DNA of 64,000 nt from Simmondsia chinensis (taxonomy: Eukaryota; Streptophyta; Magnoliopsida; Caryophyllales; Simmondsiaceae): positions 9,308,637 to 9,372,636 of the forward strand of contig JAGTTD010000003.1 in assembly GCA_018398585.1 (NCBI GenBank), written 5' to 3'. Below the pieces are notes generated by a model that was given only the letters and a program-made list of their open reading frames with translations, did not search any database and was not told where the DNA came from. This document shows, piece by piece, positions 50,601 through 62,999 of the stretch (position 1 is its first letter; each line of letters opens with the position of its first letter). A program made the position numbers and the translations under genes.

Positions 50601-51700
50601 CCATCTGGAGCGCAATTTCCCTGGGAAAAGTTGTAATCAGGAGTTAAAAAGTAAAACTTTTTGTCCCACTATTTAGAATGCGCTTGTCATGCCATCTTTT
50701 TGTTTGGTCCTTGTAAATTCCAACATTTTTGTAAGCTTCATTCTTGAACTCATCCATCTTAGTGATTTGCAGTAGCCTTTTTTCTCTTGCAGCTTCTAAA
50801 TTGAAGTTCAAGTTTTTTATGGCCTAGTATGTTTTATGTTCCAATTCTACAGGTCAATGACATGCCTTGCCAAACCAATTGATATGGAGACATTCCGATT
50901 GATGTTTTGAATGCTGTTCTATATGACATGCCTTGCCAAACCAATCGATATGGAGACGTTCCGATTGGTGGTTTGAATGTTGTCCTATACGCCCAAAGTG
51001 CATCATCTAACTTTTTGACCATTCTTTTCTAGAAGCACTAACTATTTTTTCAAGAGTAGTTTTCAATTCTCGATTTGAAATTTTCACTTGACCACTTGTT
51101 TGAGGATGATATGGAGCAGCCATATGATATGTGACTCCATACTTACTCAATAAAGCTTTGATAGTCACGAAAGTGTTTTCCACCATCACTTATAATTGCT
51201 TTAGGAGCTCCAAATCAAGAAAAGATGTCTTTTCTTACAAAATTTACCACGACTCTGCATCATTCGTCGGAAATGCAGCTACTTCAAACCACTTTGATAC
51301 ATAATCTACAACAACCAAACTAAATCTGTCAGAAAACGATGGAGGGAAAGGACCCATGAAATCAATCCCCTAAACTTCAAATAATCCAGCAACTGAAATG
51401 TTGTTTAGGGGCATTTCATGTCTCTTAGAAATATTTCCTGTCCTTTAACATCGATCACATTTACTAACAAATTTGAAAGCATCTTAAAAAAGTGTAGGCC
51501 AATAAAACCCAGATTGTAAAACCTTAGCTGCAGTTCTTGTTCTACCGTAATGGTCACCAGCTTTAAGAGAGTGGCAATGGCGCAAAAAGTCTTCCATTTC
51601 TTCCTCGGGTACACATCTTCTAATGATTTGGCTGCACAATACTTGTATAAGAATGGTTCTTCCCAAAAATAATGCTTTAAATCAGTGAAGAACTACTTCT
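50600..51700 (-). pseudogene. gypsy integrase relic
   Basis: On the minus strand, upstream, are RRCVPEEEMEDFLRHCHS and GDHYGRTRTAAKVLQSGFYWP, the HHCC zinc-binding start of gypsy integrase. Then come RHEMPLNNISV, GIDFMGPFPPSFSD and a DYVSKWFEVAAFP block. The catalytic core follows at 51007-51189: ALLSKYGVTYHMAAPYHPQT and SGQVKISNRELKTTLEKIV. The C-terminal part has ALWAYRTTFKPPIGTSPYRL and is duplicated in tandem (66 bp, 50861-50992). Stops and shifts are many. Confidence 0.9.
50861..50992. repeat. 66-bp tandem duplication in the gypsy integrase
   Basis: CATGCCTTGCCAAACCAATT at 50861 recurs at 50927 as CATGCCTTGCCAAACCAATC. The 66-base period keeps the frame and adds 22 residues around FKPPIGTSPYRLVWQG. 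The copies differ at several places, so the duplication is not recent. Confidence 0.88.
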
Positions 51701-51731
51701 TTTGTTGATATGTGATGTCCTAGGGGAGTTC

Positions 51732-53409
51732 CTATGAAACCAAACGGTTAACAATGTTAGCATACCGTGGATAATTAGGATTTTTGCTTACCATCGTAAG
51801 ACTCTGATCCGAGAATTTTTTGTTGATAGAGAGACTTTTGTCCTCTCGTTCAAGACATGATAAATGATCTGCCACAACATTTTCCATTCCCTGTTTGTCC
51901 TGGATTTCTAAATCAAATTCTTGCAGCAAAAAAATCCATCATATCAGTCTTGATTGTGCGTCTTGTTTAGTAAAAAGGTATTTAAGAGCAGAATGATTAG
52001 TGTAAACGATTATGTTTGAATTTAGCAAGAAGGAACGAAATTTCTCAAATGCAAAAACAACAACCAATATTTCTTTCTCAGTTGTAGCATAGTTAACCTG
52101 TGCATCCATCAAAGTCTTACTAGCATAGTAAATTGTATGGAAAATTTTGTTCCTTCTTTGCCTCAGCACAGCCCCTACTGCATAGCCCCTAGCATCGTAC
52201 ATAAGTTCAAAGAATAAGGTTCAATCGGGTGCTACGATTATGGGTGTTGACACTACTTTTTCTTCAGGGTCTCAAAAGCATACATGCAGTCACTATCAAA
52301 GTTAAAAGGGACATCCTTCATCAATAAATTACAGAGAGGTTTAGTGATTTTAGAGAAGTCCTTAATAAATCTTCTATAGAAACTTGCATGACCAAAGAAA
52401 CTCCAAATGCCTTTAACATTAGTAGGGGGCGGTAATCACTCTATCACTTCAGTTTTTACTCTATCAACCTCAATTCCTCTATTTGAAATCATATGCCCGA
52501 ACACAAGTCCTTCCTACACCATGAAATGGCATTTCTCCTAATTCAAAACAAGATTAGTGTTTGTGCATCTTTGCAAAACCATGGAGAGGTTAGCTAAACA
52601 ATCATCAAATGAGGCCCCAAAGACTAAAAAATCATCCACAAACACTTCTATGAAATTTACCACCATATCACTGAAAATTGCCATCATACATTGTTGAAAA
52701 GTTACAAGAGCATTGCATAATCCAAAAGATATTCTCTTATAGGTAAAGGTACCATATGGACAAATGAAAGTGGTCTTTTTCTAATCTTCCAGTGCTATGG
52801 CAATTTGGTTGTATCCTGAATAATCCTCAAGGAAACATACATAAGAATGGCCTGCCAGTTTTTCTAACATTTGATCAATGAATGGTAAGGAAAAATGGTC
52901 TTTTCGGGTAGCATCTTTAAGTTTTTGATAATTTATACACGCCCTCCACCTTGTGACGGTCCTAGTAGGGATGAGCTCATTGTTCTTATTTTCACCTACG
53001 GTTATTCCCCTTTCATTGGAACTACTTGTACAGGGCTTACCCATAGACTATCAGATATGGGATTAATGATCCCGACATCTAATAACTTTGACAACTTCTT
53101 TCCTCACCACCTCTTTCATGGCAGAGTTTAACCGACGTTGGAGTTACATGGTAGGTTTGAAGCTATCTTCCATAAGAATCTTCTGCATGAATAAGGAAGG
53201 GCTGATTCCTTTGATTTATGCTCCCTTAGAACTCTAAGCAACCTTTTTTGTTCAACATTACTTGAAGAAGCATTAATAATAATAGGACCAGTGTTAAAAT
53301 TATCAAGATAAGCATACTTGAGATGAGGTGGCAATGGCTTGAGCTCTAGATTTGGAGCTGCATCTTCTTCCATTCTTTGCCGAGTTTCAACCGCTTGTAT
53401 GTCTTCCAC
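51732..53409 (-). pseudogene. gypsy reverse transcriptase and RNase H relic
   Basis: The minus strand starts with the linker LELKPLPPHLKYAYL (53409-53128). Reverse transcriptase follows: ACINYQKLKDATRKDHFSLP, FIDQMLEKLAGHSYVCFLED, GYNQIAIA, CPYGTFTYKRISFGLCNA and FVDDFLVFG with the catalytic FVDD near 52630. RNase H has MYDARGYAVGAVLRQRR, IYYASKTLMDAQVNYATTEK and YTNHSALKYLF (51939-52202). The tail has LLQEFDLEIQDKQGMENVVA followed by DHLSCLE. Asp has changed in the first part: DASGYAVGAVLGQ-type sequence reads DARGYAVGAVLRQ. Frame breaks inactivate it. Confidence 0.93.
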
Positions 53410-53718
53410 TCTTGTTTCATGGTGCGAATCAAAAGGGTCACAGCTTTCCAGGTGTTAGGCACATTCCCTTATCAATTCATTTTTTGTGCGTAAGATCCCT
53501 AACATTGTTAGGCACGCTTCAAGGGGTAACTTAGAGAATGTGTCCCTGAATGTCTTGGCTACTAACTCGTCTACAATATCAACCTCAAAACAAGAATCCA
53601 TGTTAGTTGGAAATTTCATAGCATTAAAAATGTTAAAGGTTACATGTTCATCTTGTACTCTTAAAATGAGTTTCCCTTGTTGTACATTTATCAGGGTCCT
53701 TCCTGTAGTAAGAAAGGG

Positions 53719-54219
53719 TCATCCTAGAATAAGAGGTATCTCTTGATCCTCTTCCATGTCTAGTACTATGAAATTGACTAGGAAGATGAACTTATCAACC
53801 TTCAATAAGACGTCTTCAATCACACTTCTTGGATACTTGATTGATCTGTCTGCAAGTTGGAGAGATATTATAGTAAGCTTCACCTCTTCTAAGCCAAGCT
53901 TCCTGAGCACAAAGAGAGACATTAAATTTATGCTTACACCTAAATCGCATAATACTTTATCAAAGCTAATAGTGCCGATGGTGCAAGATATAGTGAAACT
54001 CCCTAGATCTTTTAGCTTGAGAGGTAACTTCTTCTGGAGTATGGCACTGCATTCTTCAATTGGTGCCACTATTTCAAATTCTCCCAACTTCCTTTTGTTA
54101 GACAGGATTTCCTTCATAAATTTTGTATATCTAGGCATCTGTTCTAACATGTCAGCAAAAGGGACATTAATATATATTTTTTTGAAAATTGTTTGTCCGC
54201 TTTTGCTTTTTTCAAACAT
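53719..54219 (-). pseudogene. gypsy protease region relic
   Basis: This minus-strand open frame of 166 residues holds the Athila/Tat-type aspartic protease. Typical phrases are INVPFADMLEQMPRYTKFMK, EECSAILQKKLP, FTISCTIG and CDLGVSINLM, with the catalytic Asp at about residue 92. The Asp-Leu-Gly form in place of Asp-Ser/Thr-Gly is known in these lineages. It ends LVNFIVLDMEEDQEIPLILG, the expected second conserved block. Flanking frames are broken, and the longer antisense frame 53756-54451 is a shadow. Confidence 0.9.
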
Positions 54220-54479
54220 TGAGGGAAAGCGACCTTTGGTTTGTAGCGTTGAGGTTCAGCCCTTTTTGGTTCGTCTTTATTTTGAATTTTTGTCCCTTCG
54301 AATTCTTGGTCTGTGTCTACGGACAGTCAATTATGGGTTGCTCATTTTTTGTGGTCCTGACTTCCTGAGTTGGTTCATCCAGGGTTTTCCCACTTCGAAA
54401 TTCAATTGCTTTTACATGCTCTCATGGGTTAGTAACTGTGTTACTAGATAAGGGACCTTTTGACCTTTTAGACAGTTGG

Positions 54480-55717
54480 TTTAAAATTTATCCGATTTGG
54501 GTCTCAAGGTTTCTAATCGTAGCTTCTTGATTTCGAATTAAAGTTTCTTGATTTAAAAGATTTGTTTCTATGTTTTGCATGAAACTTTTGAATAATTCTT
54601 CGACATCTGTTTTCTTTTCTGGTGGTGGTTGAATGGGTTGCTTTTGAATCCCTTGGTTATTCCAAGAAAAATTTGGGTGGTTTCTCCACCTGGAATCGTA
54701 AGTATTGGAATAGGGATTATTTTGTGGCTTTTAAAAATTTGAAACAAAATTTGTTTGTTCATGGCTTCATGTGGCGAAAGAGTTTCCTGCTTGACATTTT
54801 ATGCTAGCATGATTTCCTACACAAAATTCGCTGGTTAGCATATGAGAATGAATGCCATTAACACCCATATCACTTAATTGTTTCTAAATCATTGAAACTT
54901 GAGCAGATAATGTGGTTAATGCGTCTACCTCGTGAACTCCTGCAGGTTTCCTTCCATCAGCTATTCTTACATAGACGTTGCTAGCCATTACTTCTAGCAA
55001 CTCGTATGCTTCTTCTAGTGTCTTATTGTTTAGGGCTCCTCCAGCAACAGTATCTACCATTGTTTGAGTATTAGGTGCCAAACTATTGTAAAAAGTTTGG
55101 ACTTGCATCCAAACTGGCAAACCATGGTATGGACACCTTTTTAAAAGCTCTTTATAACGTTCCCATGATTTATACAAAGATTCCATATCGTATTGTACAA
55201 AAGAGGTAATGTCATTTCTCATTTTGGCTGATTTGGCAGGTGAAAAATATTTAGCAAAAAATTTTTGAGCCAAATCGTCCCAAGTGATGATAGTATGTGG
55301 TGGTAATGGCATTAACCACGCTTTGGCTTTGTCTCGTAGTGAGAACAGGAATAGCCTTAATAAAATGGCATCATCGTTGACACCATTATGCTTAAATGTG
55401 TCACATATCTCTAAGAAGTTAGCGATATGCAGGTTCATGTCCTCACCAGGTAGACCGCCAAATTGGACAGCCTGTTGAATCATTTGTATTATCATAGGTT
55501 TAATTTTAAAATTGTTTGCTTGTATTGGTAGGCGTTGAACGCTAGAAGTGCATCCTCCAATAGTTGGTACATCATAATCTTTTAAAGGCCTTTCATCACC
55601 ATTACCATTGTTATTATTAGCCATTGTTTTTGTTCGTTTAGTTTTTCTGATTAGTCGAAGTGTTCCTTCGATTTCAAGATCAAAAGGGGTTATTTCGTTT
55701 TCGTTTTGATTTTGCAT
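54480..55717 (-). pseudogene. gypsy gag, nearly open N-terminal part
   Basis: The minus-strand frame 55717-54884 is open for 277 residues. It holds a retrotrans_gag-like domain: IQMIQQAVQFGGLPGEDMNL, HIANFLEICDTFKHNGVNDD, LRLFLFSLRDKAKAWL, WDDLAQKFFAKYFSP and WERYKELLKRCPYHGL. After a break, remnants with QPIQPPPEKK-like and LLNQETLIRNQEATIRNLE segments run to about 54480. The start at 55717 (MQNQNENEITPF) lies about 500 bases from the LTR. It is the longest intact piece of the element. Confidence 0.92.
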
Positions 55718-55823
55718 TCAAAGTGAAAAGATAACTAAAAAGCCAGAAGAAAGATAACAACAATGAGAAAGAATCAAAAATACTACAGTATGATACAAAG
55801 CTTAACAAACTAAAATTTAAAGA

Positions 55824-55864
<41 letters not shown>

Positions 55865-56193
55865 GTAGTAACACTAATGTTTCGAAAATCTTATAATAAC
55901 AACATTTAACTTCTCAAAATTTTAACATAGTGAACTTATAAGTAAAAGAAAGGTTAAAATAATGAGAAAAAAGAAAATAACAACAAAATAACACAAACTT
56001 AACAAAACAAAATTTTAAGGGGCTGCTATATGAATTTTTTGAAGGAAAAATGACTTTACAAATAAAATTAAGTGAATAAAATGAAAGAAAAGAAATTTCT
56101 TCTTCAAACTTAAACAAAATTTACAAGTTTTAACAAATAACTTTAAATTAATACCAAAACAAGTTGGTATCGATATCACTCAAATAAGAACAA
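55718..56193 (-). other. gypsy leader with long G/C tract
   Basis: This is the untranslated leader between the primer site and gag. A run of about 39 G (C on the element strand) lies at 55826-55863. The rest is A-rich with no coding homology. Confidence 0.7.
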
Positions 56194-56211
56194 TCCCTGG
56201 CAACGACGTCA
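56194..56211 (-). promoter_or_regulatory. gypsy primer-binding site
   Basis: The minus strand reads TGACGTCGTTGCCAGGGA, close to the canonical TGGCGCCGTTGCCGGGGA found after 5' LTRs of Athila/Tat elements. The three differences are all G-to-A or C-to-T. Confidence 0.85.
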
Positions 56212-56220
56212 AAAACTTGA

Positions 56221-57626
56221 TGCTTAACTTGGTGTATAGCTTAGCAAGTGCACTAAGTTGTATTAAATAATAAAGAATGAGTAGAGTATCGTTCCCACGT
56301 GGATTGTTATCGAGTGAGTACTGAAATTAGTAGTTCCAATGCTATTTGAAAGACCGAAAATTGTAGTTTTTGAAATGAAATAATACAAAATAAAAAGGAA
56401 CAAAATGTTTATAAATTTTTATGAAAAGTTTCACTATTTTTTTTTTGTTGGTTTTTATGATTTAATAAGGTCCAAGGCATCCGATTTTACCTAGTTAAAT
56501 TAATACGCCTTTCTATTCTCGATATTTATGTTGTTATTATATGTTGAAGAAAACCCTAATTAACACTTAGCATACTCTTTTACATATTAACTCATCAATC
56601 TCTTGTATGAATTTAAATAAGAAAAGAGTTTTAAAGATTCATGGTTTTCACTTAAGACCACACAAATCGCATTAATCTCTCTCGAGCATTCGCTCAATTC
56701 ATGGTGCTTATTACCTTGGCAATCATCATAAATCTCCACTTGGACTCATTATGACTCATAATGGTGATCAATCATTTAAAACTCATGAAGATCAATGATA
56801 AACACTTCAAAAATTCAATAACAAGACATTGAATACGTTGAATTAGAATAGAGCGCATATTACAACTTATGCTACATCGTAGCCTTGGAAAAAATGAATT
56901 AGTTCATGAAAGACATAATATAAAGCAAAATTAAGACAAAATTAATGAACTTAAAGAAGAAAGGACAGAAAGAACTTAAAAATATAAAATTACAAACCAA
57001 ACTTCCTTCCTCCCTCTTTTTCTTCTTCCCTCGGTTTTCCTTCATTTTTCTACTACTTTCTTTGTGTTTTTGCTGTGTTGAGGGATGATCAAACTCATCT
57101 CAAACATCCCCTGTTTATAGTATTTGAAGGGGAGATAAAAACGTGAAAAAAAAAAATTCATCAAACTTCACTCTTGTTTGCCCCTTGTAGCCGCCCATGA
57201 ACAACTTGTATGAACTTGCAATTTTTTATTTTTTTCCTTTCTTTCTACCACCCAAACCTGAGAATTCAGACCAAGGTGATGATGTTCTTGTAGTATAAAA
57301 TGAATTTAAGCTATGATATGTAAACAAAATTGCCGCCCTAAACAACTTGTTTTCAAATTATGTCATTTCTTTGTTGTTCTTGCTAAAATCGAGAGCTTTG
57401 GGATGTATTTTGCCATTTTTTGCTTTTATTTGATGTATCTTGCTTTCACTTGTTGATGTTGATAATAAAACCTAGCAAGATTTAGCGTAAAAATGTGTTT
57501 TTATAACAAAATGGCAATATGAGTGAAAAAGAGCAAAATTGAGCAAAAGCGATAAAAGTTTAATGTAAAATGGTTAAAAAATGAATAAAAAGATATGAAT
57601 AATTATATACTAAATTAGACTTATCA
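56221..57626 (-). repeat. gypsy 5' LTR
   Basis: On the minus strand it starts TGATAAGTCTAATTTAG and ends CACCAAGTTAAGCA. It matches 38061-39459 with scattered changes. ATTAC follows in plus at 57627-57631. Confidence 0.92.
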
Positions 57627-57631
57627 ATTAC

Positions 57632-59474
57632 AGCCTCTTTCTATCCATCATCTCGGTTGTTCATTTCTGAATACCACAAACAAGTTGTGCATGAAACCTT
57701 GTAGGGAAAGTGTTCATGTAACCCGCATCTCTTATGTGCCACATGAACTTAAAATTCTCTTGTTACAAATCGGTCGATAAACTTGCAACATTCCATCTTA
57801 AAGCATTGTAATCCCAATTAAATCCACTTTTTGTTATAATTCTTTCTTTTGAAATATATAATTGCAAATTTACTCATGTACCTTCTTATAAGAGCACAAT
57901 CAAAAAAGCCACAAAAGGCTTAATTTTCCAAGTATCAAAACTTTAGTCTGGGCATCGAACTTCTATATGGGCTGGACTTCAAATTTTGAGATAACAGGAG
58001 ATAACTCAAGGTTGAAGTTTCAAGATTTGAATATAAGCACTGAGAAACAGAGATCAATATAAGAAAGAAGGAAATAAATAAAAAGAAGTTGGCCAAGTTA
58101 AGGATTTTTAAAGCATCACTAGCGGCAAAGCTTTTCCACATACTGTTATGACAAACACATAGGTTGTAAAGTAGATTTATAAGGATTTTTGTTAATTCAA
58201 AGAAGAAAGCCATGTGGAATTTAAATTTAATTACAAATCCAAGTGTTCTAAGTCAATTATATCGAGAAAGACGATGGTCACGACCGTCCTAAGAATCCCA
58301 GAATTAAGGGGTAAAATCTCATCTAGACCAGGATATTTAGAATTCATTAACACATTGTATTGATAAGCCAACAAAGATAGTTGCATTTGACATCTTCTTA
58401 AATGACCGAATGGTTCAAAACTAAGTATATCTGCCTACCCATCATACAACGAAACAAGTAGCAGTTTTGCTCATAATGATCCTTCCCTACATGCTTATCA
58501 TGTTATCCTTTATCCACAAGCAGTTAGTTACCAAGTATTATCGACACTTGGGATATGGGTCTGACATCACCTTTACAATGCATTAGATAGCCTGTTCATG
58601 CTCATAGATTACCACACAGCATGGACAACCCACTTCCCTATAATATATCTCCTCTATGAAAGATCAAATACACTTTTTAAGTATGTCATTGGAATCTCGT
58701 TCACCTATTGTTGAGCCAACAATTGAAAGTAGTAAGGTCGGATTAAGGATGCCGAGAAGGCTAAATCAATGACCTTAAATATGTTTTTATCAGTTCATCT
58801 TTCATGATTTTGATGGAAAAAAAACATAAAATTCACTAACATAACTATAATACCAATATTGATGCGCCAATGTGACCTAGAAAGAATTTAAGTAGTGTTT
58901 AAACAGGATAGGCAAATCACTGCAAGGTTCCAAGATTGTATACTCTACTTCACGAACTTTGAAATAGTGTGCAGAAGACTTTATCACTCTTTTTGACCCC
59001 AAACGGCATGCCCATTGGATCTTATAATCACACTCTTTTCTTTCCTGTAACATCATTCTATGCATGATTGATCCAACCGCTCTGTAAATCTCTTACCTGC
59101 CTATATATCCATAAGGCGACTCTCGTAGCAAATGATTCATCAAATTCATGCTTAGTGCATTATATTGCCCAAAAAATCCTAATTATCAACTATACACTAG
59201 TACATCTGCTACTCCCATGCTAGCTTTTAGGGATATTATCTGATTTGAAATCTGAAATCTCACCACACCCAACTTGCCTTGTAAACTTTGTAATATCATT
59301 ATTCCTCAATGGCAATGACCCCATCATATCTTTTAGGGACCATTTTCGAAGGTGGGATTCAATTGAATCAAGCCAAGTAAAATGAAGGATCAACAATATG
59401 TTTAAGATAAAACTAGTCCATAAACGGTTAGCGTTAAGGCTTAATTCACAATCATGGGCTAGTTTTTCTTTCAA
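57632..59474. other. AT-rich DNA, no gene recognised
   Basis: No protein homology on either strand and no clear repeat structure. It may be interior of the element bounded by the LTR-like blocks at 32352 and 63000, but this is not shown. Confidence 0.45.
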
Positions 59475-59930
59475 TGGTAGTATAAATCATTTTAAGACTG
59501 GAAGACTTCGCCTCAACCATTTCCTCATTCTGGTGGCACAAATCATTTTAGGACGAGGAGACTTCACCTCAACCATTTCCTTATTCTCATAGCACAAATC
59601 GCTATAACACCGGGGAATTTCGCCTCAGCCATTTCTTTAATGGTGGTATGTCATTTTATGAATGGGGGACTTTGCCTCAGTCATTTTCTTAATGGTGGCG
59701 TAAATCATTCCTGGACAGGGGAATTTTGCCCTAATTGATAACCTAAATTTTCTTATCTTAGTGGTGTAAGTTATTTCAGGACAGGGGGGTATGCATCCCA
59801 ATTCTTAATTTTGATTTCCTTATTCTAGCAACATGAATAATTTTTAGAAAGGTGGATTTGGTCCCGATTCATAGCTTAGACTTCCTTATCTTGGTGGTAT
59901 AAAAAGGTTAGGGGACTTCATCCTCGGGTC
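59475..59930. repeat. tandem repeat, units of about 60-75 bp, about seven copies
   Basis: Units share GGTGGCACAAATCATTTTAG, GACAGGGGACTT and CGCCTCAACCATTTC-type segments with decay to the right. Points are near 59478, 59533, 59593, 59645, 59693, 59762 and 59890. No coding homology. Confidence 0.8.
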
Positions 59931-61740
59931 ACAGGATAGACATCATTTCCATCACAAATGGAAAACAATTCATAAATCGAGAGACTTCACAATCAACAAT
60001 TAGTGAATACATTTCTTTCATATGATGTAAATCATGTTAAAGCAACTACAGGTCGGGAACTGCTCATCCTTGATATACAATCCCTTTTAAGGCCAGTGAG
60101 CTTCAACCTGGATCGTATCACATAACATAATGTTGTGACATATTTAGAAGACTTCGTTACTCATTACAAGTCAAAATCCAAACTATAATTAAGAACCTTA
60201 TCCAATTATCTCGACCCGATAAAACATTTCTAGCTAGAAACTCCAACCTAGACCATGTACGTTGCAACGCTTAAACAACCTACACTTTAATCAAACTTTT
60301 TGCTAGATATTTAATACCGCTACTAGGAAACAACTTAGTAACAACAGTGCAAGTTGTTATTTTTATTCTACTTAGCCACCTTCAAAATCACATATTTGCT
60401 GACCAAACGCTATATTTGGCAAATATACCTTATCCTTATACTTCGTGTTACTCTCGTTCATTTATCCACAAGACCAAATTATGTAAGGGAATTTAGTAAT
60501 ACCTTTCCTCAATAAATCTCTTAATTCTTCCTCTTCTCCTAGACATTTGATGCTTAAGAAATGATAATTAAGAACGATGTAGATGTATACACATATTTAA
60601 CGCGTTTTAGTACACTATGACTCCATAGACCAAACTTTTCGGAAAATAAGGATTTTTGGATAAATCTTTATTAACTTACTTCAAGGAGCTAAGCATGACA
60701 TAAATTCTATTGCAACACATAATTGATAACTCCAAGCCTTGAAAATAACTTCACGACAATCACAAAACATGCTCGACATGAGAATTGACACCAGAAAAAC
60801 AAAAAATATCTCCTTGGACATCTTGAAGATAGTAAAGGCACAATGTACGAACTTAAATGATAACTTCACAGTAAAAAAAAAAAAAAAAAAAAACGCCCTT
60901 CAGAGGGTCGTAATTTGAATAGATAACGATTGGAAAGAACTAGCTCAACACATGCAATAACGTATTTCAAGATAGTATTGCACTCTCATACAAGTACTCT
61001 AGAACTCCTTTCATAGCCCGCTCAATCAAGCAATAATTGTTGTCAACGATGTAGTATATAATAAAGGATCATCGAGTCCCCAAAACTAATTTGCAGTCTT
61101 AAGGCTAGAATAACAAGATTGATATGTATTGAAAAATGTTTATGCCATGACAATAGCATCCTTAGATGCTTTTCATCATCAATATATTATGAACTCACAT
61201 TGTTGCGTTTTTAATATTCGACGTCAATACAGGTTACGTGCTATAAAACTATCATGGACTTATCAATTAAGCCACATATTAAGCATAAGTGCTTGTCACC
61301 CAGACATTAGCAAGGGTTTATGTGATTATGTATGAATCACATGGTGTGAGTGTTGTCAGTTTGTGAATTGCGTCGTATGAATGCTAGTAATGACTATTCG
61401 TATAGTTGTTTGTTCACAACCACTCAACATGAGTTGCATTATGTTCGCTAGTTTATAGTTAAATGTCTGGGACAAAAGAATATTGGCCGTGGACATCCTT
61501 GAAGGGGGCTGTATCAAAAATTTAGTTTATTATATTTCTTATCTGGCATATAATCTTATAGCCTTCAAACTGTGTTATTTCCAGTGACTCGTGTTTGGTT
61601 TGACAAGTGTCCTCGTTATACTTATCACTAAATAAGTATAACATATTGACATATTTAAGTTGGCTTATTGTCCCAATTATACTTACTACCTTGACTTTAG
61701 GTATCCTATACACGATACCTGACGATAATCTAAGTGCGTA
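59931..61740. other. AT-rich DNA, no gene recognised
   Basis: No coding homology. An A run lies at about 60875-60893. Confidence 0.45.
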
Positions 61741-61749
61741 CTTATCATA

Positions 61750-62035
61750 ATGGTCTGCCCTGGTGCAATCACCTGCAACTATTGCAATACATAACACAAT
61801 GGTTTGCCCTGATGCAATCACCCGCAACTATTGCAATACATAACACCATGGTCTGCCTTGGTGCAATCACGTGCAACGAAATACATAACACCATGGTCTG
61901 CCTTGGTGCAATCACGTGCAACGAATGTAATACATAACACCATAATCTGCCATGGTGCAATCACCCACAATGAGTGCAATACTTAATACCATGGTCCGCC
62001 TTAGTGCAATTACCTGAAATGTGTGCAATACCAAT
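61750..62035. repeat. tandem repeat, units of about 46-58 bp, five to six copies
   Basis: Units share ATGGTCTGCCTTGGTGCAAT, CACGTGCAACGA and GCAATACATAACACC. Two central units are almost identical and shorter (ACGAAATACATAACACC). The outer units are more diverged. The open frames over this array are repeat translations. Confidence 0.88.
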
Positions 62036-62999
62036 TGTCGTGACTCGCTTGAGGGTTATCTGAGGACAATACCCTGAGCACCATTATCTACTTTACATTT
62101 AATACATATGACTCATAGTTTATTACATAGGATTTGTAAGTTAAAAAGTTGTGCCAATCTCCATGATATATATTTTGTCCATTGACATGACAGTTACATC
62201 GGTGACTTGCTCATCGCCATCGGACCAATGTGACATATCCATCAGTCTTTATTCTAGCTTGTCAAGGTTTACTCACCACCTTTACTTTGTTCAAATGTAG
62301 TACACACTTTGGCAGTAAATAAGCAACACAACATATTAAACTCTTTAACCTCGCTAGGTGTGTTACACATGTCATCTATATATTAACTGAGTATATTAAA
62401 TCAAATCCCTCTGGCTCCAGCCAGGTGTGCCTTGTTTATCAAAGTAACTTGAGCTAAATGCATCATACGCCTTGCTTTATGGGTATTACTAATTAAATGC
62501 ACATATACCTAGCGGTTCATTATGATAGTGATATCTTTACATACTTAGCACATCGAGCTCAAATTGCCATGAACACTTGTAAGAATAAAGGAACAAACTG
62601 CTTTAATTACTCTAAGTTTCACAAGGCCTCAGTTTCTTAGTTTCCTTTAAACATTCCTACATAAATAAAACTGCCCCATTCAAACAAACAAAGAGATAAA
62701 ATGCTTTCTTAAGATCCCTAATGGCTAAATGCCATGTAAAGGTAACATTGTTTTAAACACCTTATTAAACATTAGATATCTCATCACACACCATGTTTAG
62801 AACATACACTTTATTAATCTCGGGTCAAGTTCAAAACACACATGAATGACAACTACGAAGTGCCAAAATAGAACGCTGGATATCTCCATTGCTCGGGCAA
62901 ACATGGCACAATAACAAGCTATGGTTAAAGACCAACGTGTAATATACTCCCTAATTGAACTTGGAATGACCGAAGTTCACCCAAGAAGTAGGATGACTC
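62036..62999. other. AT-rich DNA, no gene recognised
   Basis: No coding homology or repeat structure seen. It adjoins the second copy of the LTR-like block. Confidence 0.45.

Larger units (their letters stand above)
38061..57626 (-). mobile_element. Athila/Tat-like Ty3/gypsy retrotransposon, minus strand, split by copia-2
   Basis: Two direct repeats of about 1.4 kb (38061-39459 and 56221-57626) enclose, on the minus strand, gag, protease, reverse transcriptase, RNase H and integrase in the gypsy order. The primer site follows the 5' LTR (56194-56211), and a polypurine tract, TTTCGGGGTATTTT on the minus strand, precedes the 3' LTR. ATTAC lies right after 57626 and three bases before 38061, a probable target duplication. 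Copia-2 (39954-49368) is inserted in the 3' non-coding part; without it the element is about 10.1 kb. All reading frames are broken. The CDLG protease and the primer site support the Athila/Tat group. Confidence 0.93.

Noticed and set aside
53756..54451. 231-residue plus-strand open frame
   Set aside because: It is the shadow of the gypsy protease region, which has clear homology on the minus strand.
61522..61960. Open frames on both strands over the tandem array
   Set aside because: They are translations of the 46-58-bp repeat.
61750..62035. CRISPR array
   Set aside because: The units are contiguous tandem repeats without unique spacers, in a plant nuclear context.
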